Part shown: positions 54,975 to 64,000 of the stretch, one piece after another | Layout: the number at the start of each line of letters is the position of its first letter | Numbering within the stretch: the first letter of the stretch is position 1 | From: Imbricaverruca yamaguchii | Lineage: Eukaryota; Arthropoda; Thecostraca; Neoverrucidae | Direction of reading: 5' to 3' | Length of the DNA: 64,000 nt | NCBI GenBank assembly: GCA_034440575.1 | Contig: JAOTOL010001646.1 | Coordinates: 1-64,000, forward strand | The notes under the pieces: model-generated | What the model saw: the letters and a program-made list of their open reading frames with translations, nothing else | What the model was told of the DNA's origin: nothing | Database searches by the model: none | Made by a program: the position numbers and the translations under genes

Positions 54975-57127
54975 TGATATATCAAACTTGAAGCTAAAAT
55001 GAAGATGTTCCCAAGAAGATACTGATATGAAACTGAAATGTCTTTGTGAACTGTCCAGCTTCTGTCTTCATTACCTCACCTTATGTTATGCTGTGGGACA
55101 ATATGTTGTTTGATAAAGTCAAGCCTTTGCCTAAGTGTACACTGCTGGGAGGTAATCATTGGAATGCAAAATCAGTTCAGATCCTATGAGATTGACCCAT
55201 CTCAGGGCATTGGCTGGCCATCCAATGTCATGATGTGCAACATGGCAGAGCTGAAACTAGATTCAGATGTGACTTCACTAGGAACATAAACATTTTGTAT
55301 AAAATGACATTATGCAAAACGTACACAATGCTTCACCTGGCTTTACCCCATTGACCTCTGACACACATTTTTACCAGAATCCTTATCAGCAATCAAGACT
55401 TTAATTGTAATGTGGAGAGAGTGCAGCCTTTCTTGATGAAAGAACACCACAGGCTGCATTTGGTGCTGATGTGTTGCAACTACTCCAAATTGTGGCACTG
55501 GATATTTTAGAATGTGACTGACTATTCCCAGGTCAATGGCATTCAGTGACTGGCCAGAAATAATTGCAAGATATGTCTTGCTGTCTCAGGCAGAAGATGA
55601 TACTAATGTCTTGACAGAAAATGCCTCAGAAGAAAACCCCAAGCCCAGCAAGAGGCTCCTTTCTGTGTTGTTTGGTGATACCACTTCAATGGGCTTGGCA
55701 TGGGACCCACAGGACCACACATGACCTGATTCCTTTTGTTTCATTTCCTTACTTATAAATATAGTCAAAATTCCTGCCAAAGTGGCCTGATGGACCAGAG
55801 CTCTGTGCTGAGCAGAGCTTGTTGCATGAGTGTTGGCTGCAACATCTGATTTGGGAACTACAATTGAATGGCATGATTTTAAATGTTGCACTGCCACCCA
55901 GATGCCTTGTGCCTGGCATTACCAGGCCTGGTGTCAACTGATGCTCCCAGCCTGGGGATGTGTGAGCATTTAAAGCAACTTGCATAGGTGGGCTGGGGGT
56001 GAGATGCTGGGTCGTCCTTAGAACCACTTGCCACAGAACCATTTGCCATAGAACCATTTTCCATCTCCCACTTGATGGAAGAATCTGGTAGCACTGACCC
56101 ATTTTTGGTACAGCTGCACTGGAAAACGTTTTGTCTCAGCCATAATTTGTAGCATTCTTGTAGAAATACCAAATGTGGCACTCATACTTGGAACATGCAT
56201 GCACTATGCACAGACCTTGCATGCACTATACCATGAACATTGATGCCACTTCGCCTTTGCTCGTACTTTCCCATCGATTGTTCATACAATTTGCATCACA
56301 CCATATGTCCTAGAATTTAAAATTGTAAACCAAAGATGAGATTGGCAGATGAATACCACATCTGCTGGCAATATTCTGAGGGCACATTCCAGGAATCGAG
56401 CACGCCAAAAGGTAACAGTGACTGCAGTTGTATGCTGTTATGTGTCATGGAGCTCATTTCAGGAAGTGAAAACTGGGCCTGCGGGGTCAGAGCAAGGTCC
56501 GATTGTGTCGTTTTCCACGCAAATTTCGAAATTCCAGGACACTGTATGCAAAGCAGTGGTCTCTTCTGCGCCGCACCCCGCAAACTGTCCAGCCCGGGAT
56601 CCTGTAGATCACGTAACATGACTACATAGCCACGTAGTCGACTGGTAAATGCACATGGCTGTCTCATGAGAACAGCACCACAAAACCTTTCTTTGTGCAG
56701 AACTTATGAGTACAGAGGGAAAATATTCAGATGAAGCCTGTTAGAAATCAACGTTAAAATGGCAAGTATAATTCTGAGTGAAGAAACTTGATCTTGAAAC
56801 TTGAAAACATGAAGGTTATTGGGCTTTGAAGAGCCTGACCTATGGGCCGGATCGAGTGGCGATGTCGCCCAGAGCTCGGATAGCTTTGTTGTGTATATAC
56901 GGGAGTAGACTCACTCGGGTGTCATCCTTTCCCAGTATGGGTTGCTTGGAAGGAATGCTGATCATTCCTTGAACTGACATCCTTTGTATTGTATTTACTT
57001 CTGATGTGTTGATACCTTTTTACCACCATCTCGTCCTCTTTTCAGGTCAGGATCTGAACCAAGCGCGATCTGATCGGAATAGTCGCGTCGGAACCATTGC
57101 ATACGCAGCCACTGGCGTGCGCGTGGC
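54974..57127. other. Intergenic DNA upstream of the mTERF-like gene
   Basis: Several short open frames without family matches. The 5' UTR exon and promoter of the mTERF-like gene should lie in this part; TCTTTTCAG near 57035-57043 is a likely acceptor in front of exon 1. Confidence 0.55.
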
Positions 57128-57590
57128 ATGCGGGCGTCGGTCAGCCGGTGGCCCCATCTGATGCAGCGACTGGCCGGCTCGCTGTCGTCACCACGGCCGC
57201 TCAGCTCGCTCCGTCTGTGCCAGCGCGCCGAGGAGCCGCCAGCCGGCGCGCCAACGGCCGCTCCCCGGATGGACTGGTCGCGCTGCCTGTCCGCCGGCCC
57301 GCTCAGCGACGACGCGCACGTGGGCGCGCTCGACGGCGGGCCGTGCCGCGCTCGGCCGGCCGGCGTCGCCTACGTGGAGCCGATGCGCTCCAGTCGCGGC
57401 ACGGTGCTGCGCTTCCTCACCGACGAGCTGGGCATGAGCTGGGCGGAGGCGGAGCGTGCCGTCGCCAAGGGCGTGGGTCGGGCCGCGCCGGGCGTACCGA
57501 CGCTGTCGTCCAACCTGCAGTTCGTCACGGATCACGGCGTGTGCCGCGACCACATCAGGGAGGACTATGACATACTCACCATGCCGCACA
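57128..57590 (+). CDS. mTERF-like exon 1 (start, transit peptide, first repeats)
   Basis: An in-frame TAG at 57080-57082 limits the start to ATG at 57128 or the second ATG at 57161, which begins MQRLAGSLSSPRPLSSLRLC, a good mitochondrial presequence. The exon may begin at the acceptor TCTTTTCAG near 57043, making the front part 5' UTR. It encodes mTERF repeats ending DYDILTMPH and stops at the donor GTGAGC after 57590 in phase 1. The exon is very GC-rich against an AT-rich flank. Confidence 0.75.
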
Positions 57591-60500
57591 GTGAGCGTTG
57601 GTGATATCCCGTCGCTGGTCAGCAGTCCAATTGCAGTGGTGCATTCTGTCGTGTTGTTGTCATGTGTTTGTAACGTGGGATGATTAAAAAGCTCAGTCTT
57701 ACGACCTCCGCTGCTGCAACTTCGATCGGGGTTGCACTTGAAGTACGAGGCAGCTTGCGCCTTTTATCCAGTTTCATCAAAAAGTGTATTGGTGTTTCTC
57801 TACCATATCAGGCTCCGAAGTGTTACTTTTACTGACAGGCAAAAAACATCTGTTTTTTTGCCTGTCATCAAACATCAAAGTGCATGACAGGCAAAAAACA
57901 TCTGTTCATGGGGCTCATTATACTTAGCATTATTTATAGTCTTGAGCTAATTTAACCGATCCCTCATAATAGAAATATAACCAACGTTTAGGTCATTACA
58001 AGGTCTCATACAGTGACACTTCATATCTCCGCATTCTTCACCTGCCTCATACATTGCCTGCATATCGTGGCACATTTGCGCCTGAGCCATTCGGAGATAT
58101 CACGAAAATACCTTTTGACAGTAAGCAAAACGTTAGCATGACGTTAACACTTGCTATTGAAAGCTATGTGACAGCTACATAGTGATAGACTACATGTGAA
58201 GCATTGTGGTGTGTGAATGAGAAAGCTGCTCAAAGGTGGTGCTACATCAAACCCTAAAATTGTTTGTTTTTGCTTTACAGTCTAATGCTTTTCAGTATCT
58301 TTATGGTTTTAACCTAGCGAACTCAATAAATTAGTCTTCTCGAGTAAAGTATCATACCAAAAAAGCAATTCATTGAAAATACTTCGGGATATTTATGTGG
58401 TGCGAAATTGTTTTATGCTCGTAGCTTCCTATCCAGAGTGCAGGGATTTACGATTCACGCGATAAATAATCTTACCCAGAAGCAGGTTCTGTTAGAAGAC
58501 CTATGCAACTATCGTGTGGACAATAGTTGCATGCAACTATCGTGTGGTAGGGCAATGGGCTATTTTTCATTTAGGAGCAATTATCATGCCAGAACTATAT
58601 ATAAATTGTAACATACTGTCCAGCTTTGCAGTGGATGTGTGGTTGTACGCTGGTGAAATACGTGGTTGTCAGATGGATGTGCGACTGGGGAACCAATTAG
58701 CGAAACACTTTAAATAATGCTAACCATGATGATCACGAAGAAGAGAAGATGTACGTTCTGTGTCTGGCAATGGGCACGTCCTGTCGGTGATCGGCCACCG
58801 ACCATTGGGCTCTGTCGGCCAGATGAGCTGGTGCGCATGCAGCAGCTGATCGTGCAGCTGCCGGGCAGCTACTACAGCTCCTACTACCCGCTGAGCCGGG
58901 TCGGCGCCAGCCGGCTGCTGCAGCTGTTTCAGCGGCTGCCGCTGGGCGACTCCAACGTGCTGGAGGCGTTGGCGGTCATCCTGAAGGTCAGTCGGGGCGG
59001 GCGACGTCGCCCGAGCGTCTGCGAACAGCCTCGAGACACCCGACCGGTGCGTTGTCGGGCTCTGCGCCCGGACTTGCTGCTGAATGTGCTGCAGTGTGTG
59101 CGCTGGTACCGTCGCTTGGAAACGGCTATAACGAACGGCTTGCAACGCGGCATTCGTCAATGAGGTGAAGTATGGAATGCGCGTCACGTCTTTTTGTTGC
59201 TACTCGTTGAGTGCCTTTTCGGGTGACGAGCTGGAGGCTTGATGTGATAGCACCTCCCCGCAAAAAAAAACACTGTTCCATCGTCCTGATAGGAAGACAG
59301 GGCCACGGGTGTGTTGGCTGGGCTGAGGGGATCCCACAATATTGCTGACTCATGCGTTTACTCCTGCTATTCTGACTTCCAACCATGCCTTTATTGTCTC
59401 CTCATATTTCTGAAGGAGTCGGTCTCCCTCAGATCGGAAATTCCCTCGATTTCCACCACAAGAACACAATTGTAGGATGGGGTTAGGTTTGAACTGTTTT
59501 GTTCGGAAAATTAAGTTGATGGATCTGGAGAAAGTGAACCGGCTGCCAGCTGATACTACACCATTAATGCCGACCAATATTAGCTGCTCTGAAAAATGAT
59601 TTTAGACGGTTCTTAAAAGTCTGCACAGAACTAAGGATGTTTTGCTTACCGTTGCGCATCAATCCATTGGTGGATCCAGGGAAAGCAACCACTGGGGCGT
59701 TTGTCTATCGATCAGAGATCGGCGCCTCCAGGATCGGAAAGCAGTGTCCCATTGACAATGCGTGCCTGTACCCCTATCCATTATATTCACCCGCAGTTGC
59801 TACTCCGGAGGGCTGTATTGCGCTTTGTCACTTAGATGTTATGTGCAGGGTAGCCATTTTATAAACATTCGTGCCTCTATGTTAGATCAGAGTGTACTGA
59901 TAAGCTTTTCTGGTTCGGCAGCACCCATCCGAAGAAAAAGCGCCCCATGGACGAGTTAATTAGCTGATCTTTATGGTCCCCTGGATGAATGGTCCCACCC
60001 CAATTCAAATATCTGTACCTGTCAATGCATGATCTGGACACCTTGACCATGAGTATTTCGTCGAGTGAAGATCGAACTGTACCAATGTCTCTCTAAAAGT
60101 ATGATGTTGTTAAATGGGTTGCCCGTGCTGACTAGACCCGCCGACTTCAGGTGATACAGCCGCTCGGTCAGCTGACTAGCTTTGTTGGATATTGCACTTG
60201 GTGCTCGATTAAGCTCAGCTTTGCTGTTGCAGACTCCAGTTCTGGCCGTTTGTCGGGCTGCCAGTGGGATGTCCTCTCAACTGACGTATTTGAAAGCCGA
60301 GAAGGCGGTGAAAAATGCCACGTTCCTTATGGGTAAGTATGGAGATTGCGTTGTAGAACGCACTATTTCCGATCAGACGGTTACCAAACCGGATCAGCGG
60401 TGGTCCTTAGGTGTTTTTGGGCAATTCCGTACATTTGCTTATGAAGCATCTGCAAATCCTCATCCATCGAGCACTTTGCGATGATTCCATCTCACTCTGG

Positions 60501-63500
60501 CATCCACCCAGGTTACGAACGTCCAAATTAGTGAAGTGAAATGGAAGGGTGGGTTGTTTTTGCTCATTGGCTTTCTGCTTCGATGAGACCCCTTCCGCCC
60601 CCCGAGATCATCAGGCCAGGCAATAAAGTTAGCGAAAACTAAATAGCGTTATTCATGGGTCAATTCGATGCGCCCCTAAGCCCAAATGGTCAGCCTATTC
60701 ACAGGTCAAGCGAAAGTATGCATTGCACATTTTGATGCACTTAACACCTGCCTTTGAGTAGGATGTTCATCACTGCCATCTCTACCACAGACAAATATCT
60801 CGGACTTGTCGCACGGGTGTCAATGATTACCACGAAGTTCGCCAACACTTAGTCGATGAAACCTTTCAGCATAATGATGTTATAGTATGATACGATTCCG
60901 GTCGGCCTGAATCATGTGCTACATGTCATGAATACACTGATGTACAGTGAAAAGACGCGCTATATGCCCATTGCAGTCGATGCGCCCCTTAAACCCAAAT
61001 AACTAACTAACGAAAGGAATAGATCGTTTCGTGACGCTTGTTTCACTGAACGATGGCGAGGTTCAAGGAGAAAAGTAGCAAACTATCTGCGAAAAAACGG
61101 CCTTGAGGTTTCACCTTTGTGGCTGCGGGCAATTTATTCTATCTGACCGGTTTTCCCGATAGTGACCCTGTGCGTTAAAAAAAAAATGATTTGGGGAATA
61201 CACTACATGGGGAAATAGGCGAGCCCAAATTGGTGGGAGCACACTCCATACGGCTCTATGTTCAATGTTTGTTTATTGAGAGGAAACCGACATTGAGGGG
61301 AAAATTCTCCCTCACGAATATACAAAAGCAACACCCATTTTTGACGCGCACAATTTGAGTGCACAAGCAGGTAAACTAAGTTGGTTTCATTACTAACGCT
61401 GGATCGGGTACCGCTGCAGAGCTGAGGTGGCTTTTTGGCGTCTTTTATCTGTCTTTTATCGGTTTTGCCATTCACATGGCGCGCTCCTTCCACTCTCCCA
61501 ATGGTCGACCAATTGGCTAACTCACTAGCTTGTAATTTTATTTATTTATTTTTCCTAATGTCGACCTCTGCTTCGTATGCAGTAGCCTAGCCTATCCTAT
61601 TTGGCACTGTTGCAGGCTCGATTGCTATTGGGCTTTCCTATCGGCAGCTATTCAAAAGTTTGGACAGCCAGCTTAGGAATGCCTCAGGATGCCAATATAC
61701 ATGTCATTTCTCTTCATACCTACAGTTCACTATAACTATTTGCATCTTTTTATTTGTCTTTTTTGCAGATAGGCCACCACCTGGTATTAGTAGAACTAGT
61801 CCCAGGAGCACCTCAGCTAGGTAGCAAGCTAGTGACGCCAAGGAACTCCTGGGGCCACAAAGTGAAAAGTGTTATGAGGGGAAAAGTGTACATTCATGTG
61901 CACTATCACACAAATCTGTGTGACGGTGTCACAGCATATCCACACACATGAAACATGTACACCTATGCTTACTTCACATACATAAACACATTCACTCACA
62001 CATATATACAAATATAAATGCATACACATATACTAGCATGTACATATGTAAGTATACACTGATATGCATCCATGCACATCCATGCACAAACATGCACACA
62101 GTAGCACACAGCTGAAATGCATCATCACATATGCATTTGCTTGTTTATCCAGCTTTACTCACACATACATATAATATCAACCTACATATAGTTTCTCCTG
62201 TTTATAATGCGAAATTGTTAATTTTACTAATTATTTCGCTACATTATTAGCCCTATATTCGTTATTGTATATATGACCGCATACTTGGCTTCACCCATGA
62301 CTCCAATTTAATGTATACACAGATCTTGTCCGAGAGAACTTATTCCCGCCTCCAGCTGGTGCTCCCGATCTCTGGCCCCACCACGGCCCTCCACGTCAGC
62401 GCCGAGGCTACGTCACTGGCCTCAGCGCCGAGGTTACGTCACTGAACTCAGCACCTGCTCAGAAGTCGCTATGTCGTCTTAAACCTAGTCACCTGTTGAT
62501 GACTTCGGATATGCCGCCTCGTCACCCTGGGGTGCTCAGCCAGCCCATGACACGGCCGCCGTGTTCCCGTGCGGTGTCCGCTGTCATCGTCACCGTCTCC
62601 TGTGTGACCCAGCCCTGGCGTGTCGGACAGAACTAGGCGTGCCCGCTGTCATCGTCACCGTCTCATGTGTTACCCCGCCCCGGTGAGTCGGACAGAGCTG
62701 GGCGTGCCCGCTGTCATCGTCACCGTCTAGTGTAACACGGCCCCGGTGTGTTGGACAGAGCTGGGCGTGCCCGCTGTCATCGTCACCGTCTAGTGTAACA
62801 CGGCCCCGGTGTGTCGGACAGAGCTGGGCGTGCCCGCTGTCATCGTCACCGTCTGGTGTAGTGTAACACGGCCCCGGTGTGTCGGACAGAGCTGGGCGTG
62901 TCCGCCGTCATCGTCACCGTCTCATGTGGCGTGGCACGGCCCCTGTGTGTCGGACAGAGCTGGACGTGCCCGTCGTCACCGTCACCGTCTCACGTGTTAC
63001 CCGGCCCCGGTGAGTCGGACAGAGCTGGACGTGCCCGCTGTCATCGTCACCTTTGGGGTCGGCAGAGCTGGGCGTGCCACTGTCATGTCACGTCTGTGAA
63101 AGCCCCGGTGTGTCGGACAGAGCTGGACGTGCCCGTCGTCACCGTCTGGTGTAGTGTAACACGGCCCCGGTGTGTCGGACAAAGCTGGACGTGCCCACTG
63201 TTATCGTCACCGTCTCGTGTGGCGTGGCACGGCCCCGGTGTGTCGGACAGAGCTGGACGTGCCCGTCGTCACTGTCATCGTCACCGTCTAGTGTAACCCG
63301 GCCCCGGTGTGTCGGACAAAGCTGGACGTGCCCACTGTTATCGTCACCGTCTCGTGTGTGTCGGACAGAGCTGGCGTGCCACGGCCCCGGTGTGTCGGAC
63401 AGAGCTGGACGTGCCCGTCGTCACCGTCTGGTGTAGTGTAACACGGCCCCGGTGTGTCGGACAGAGCTGGGCGTGCCCGCTGTCATCGTCACCGTCTCGT

Positions 63501-64000
63501 GTAACACGGCCCCGGTGTGTCGGACAGAGCTGGACGTGCCCGCCGTCATCGTCACCGTCTCGTGTAACACGGCCCCGGTGTGTCGGGCAGAGCTGGACGT
63601 GCCCGCCATCATCGTCACCGTCTCGTGTGTAACACGGCCCCGGTGTGTCGGACAGAGCTGGGCGTGCCCACTGTCATCGTCACCGTCTCGTGTAACACGG
63701 CCCCGGTGTGTCGGGCAGAGCTGGGTGTGCCCACTGTCATCGTCACCGTCTCGTGTAACACGGCCCCGGTGTGTCGGACAGAGCTGGACGTGCCCGCCGT
63801 CATCGTCACCGTCTCGTGTAACACGGCCCCGGTGTGTCGGGCAGAGCTGGGCGTGCCCGCCGTCATCGTCACCGTCTCGTGTGTGACCCGGCCCCGGTGT
63901 GTCGGACAGAGCTGGGCGTGCCCGCTGCCGAGCTGCTGCGCTCGCTGCACGTGCTGCGGCTGTCGGAGAGTCGGATCAGACGGAGGTACGAGCAGTGCCG
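57128..64000 (+). CDS. Mitochondrial transcription termination factor (mTERF) family protein, 5' four exons; runs off right edge
   Basis: mTERF proteins are mitochondrial helical-repeat proteins that bind DNA or ribosomal RNA and affect mitochondrial transcription or translation. The spliced model uses 57128-57590, 58823-58986, 60233-60332 and 63910 to the edge, with matching phases 1, 0 and 1. The product shows repeats of about 35 residues (LRFLTDELGMSWAEAERAV, then SNLQFVTDHGVCRDHIRE, then AEKAVKNATFLMELGVPAAE). The order and spacing, and a tail LLRSLHVLRLSESRIRRR, resemble insect mTERF5-like proteins. The assignment is by pattern recognition; the subfamily is uncertain. The N-terminus is Arg/Ser-rich without acids for about 20 residues from the second Met, as expected for mitochondrial import. 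Confidence 0.75.
57591..58822 (+). other. mTERF-like intron 1
   Basis: AT-rich. It holds a 15-bp inverted repeat at 57833-57867 (TGACAGGCAAAAAAC and its inverse) and a direct copy of one arm at 57885-57906. No exon signal. Confidence 0.6.
58823..58986 (+). CDS. mTERF-like exon 2
   Basis: The acceptor TCGGCCAG precedes 58823 and the donor GTCAGT follows 58986. It encodes ELVRMQQLIVQLPGSYYSSY then YPLSRVGASRLLQLFQRL and ALAVILK. The PL-x-R-V-G-x-S-R-L block is like that in arthropod mTERF5-type proteins. Enters in phase 1 and ends in phase 0. Confidence 0.75.
58987..60232 (+). other. mTERF-like intron 2
   Basis: Mixed-composition unique intron, no recognised feature. Confidence 0.55.
60233..60332 (+). 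CDS. mTERF-like exon 3
   Basis: A strong acceptor (pyrimidine-rich, ending GTTGCAG) precedes 60233 and a strong donor GTAAGT follows 60332. The frame set by exon 2 is open: TPVLAVCRAASGMSSQLTYL then KAEKAVKNATFLM, phase 1 at the end. A second frame is also open, but only this one links to exon 4 as FLM-ELGVPAAELL, an mTERF repeat end. Confidence 0.7.
60333..62589 (+). other. mTERF-like intron 3, unique part
   Basis: Unique intron with a CACATA/ACATAT-rich stretch at about 61920-62180 and a small 30-bp duplication near 62400-62450 (CAGCGCCGAGGCTACGTCAC). No recognised exon. Confidence 0.55.
62590..63909. repeat. About 63-bp minisatellite carrying the mTERF-like exon 4 acceptor and start
   Basis: About 21 units with core GTGTGTCGGACAGAGCTGGG then CGTGCCCGCTGTCATCGTCA. 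The exon 4 edge is TCGGACAG followed by AGCTGGGCGTGCCCGCTGCC, so each unit holds the acceptor and about 18 nt of exon (coding ELGVPA). Variants GGACGTG and GGGCGTG alternate. Confidence 0.96.
63910..64000 (+). CDS. mTERF-like exon 4, cut by window edge
   Basis: The acceptor TCGGACAG precedes 63910. With the split codon the product is ELGVPAAELLRSLHVLRLSE then SRIRRRYEQC, the C-terminal mTERF repeat. The exon continues past the right edge. Its acceptor and first nucleotides are copied in about 20 upstream minisatellite units, so the last array copy is the true splice site. Confidence 0.75.

Noticed and set aside
55083..56667. Several 60 to 120-codon frames in the intergenic region
   Set aside because: Length expected by chance in this composition; no motif, splice context or family match.

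Overview
This is a window of an intron-rich animal nuclear genome holding most of one very large gene and the start of a second. The minus strand carries REV3L, the catalytic subunit of DNA polymerase zeta. I could place 18 coding exons from the start codon at 48273 down to 5095. All 17 internal junctions have GT/AG sites and matching phases, and the coding sum is 13,257 nt (4,419 codons). The last exon, with the second C-terminal cysteine motif, lies beyond the left edge. The plus strand carries the first four exons (57128 onward) of a mitochondrial transcription termination factor (mTERF-family) gene that runs off the right edge. The two genes are head to head, about 8.9 kb apart. They do not share a pathway; only their layout is related.

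Organism: metazoan, most likely an arthropod (perhaps a crustacean). This is an inference from the intron density, GC-rich exons in AT-richer introns, a short internal TTAGG tract, a CR1-like LINE, hAT-type MITEs and a tRNA-derived SINE. Nothing here fixes the species.

Layout: 1-4788, 36-bp minisatellite with a 1.57-kb higher-order period. 5095-20817, REV3L polymerase exons separated by minisatellites and a LINE. 20818-27165, a 58-bp array (about 76 copies) grading into a 21-bp array. 27327-41185, REV3L exons 11 to 6, including two giant exons (4.6 and 4.9 kb) for the disordered middle. 43795-49105, N-terminal exons and five more arrays. 49106-57100, AT-rich intergenic DNA with LINE and MITE copies. 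57128-64000, mTERF exons and another array.

Main observation: most minisatellites here start exactly at exon edges, and their repeat units contain a copy of the exon end plus the splice site. Exon 12 is bracketed: its acceptor and first 17 nt are amplified about 76 times on one side, and its last 27 nt plus donor about 8 times on the other. The same pattern occurs at exons 4, 5 (both sides), 7, 13, 14 and 17 of REV3L and at exon 4 of the unrelated mTERF gene. The region therefore holds on the order of a hundred or more decoy splice sites. A second point is a single in-frame TGA inside a coding minisatellite of REV3L exon 10, upstream of the whole polymerase domain.
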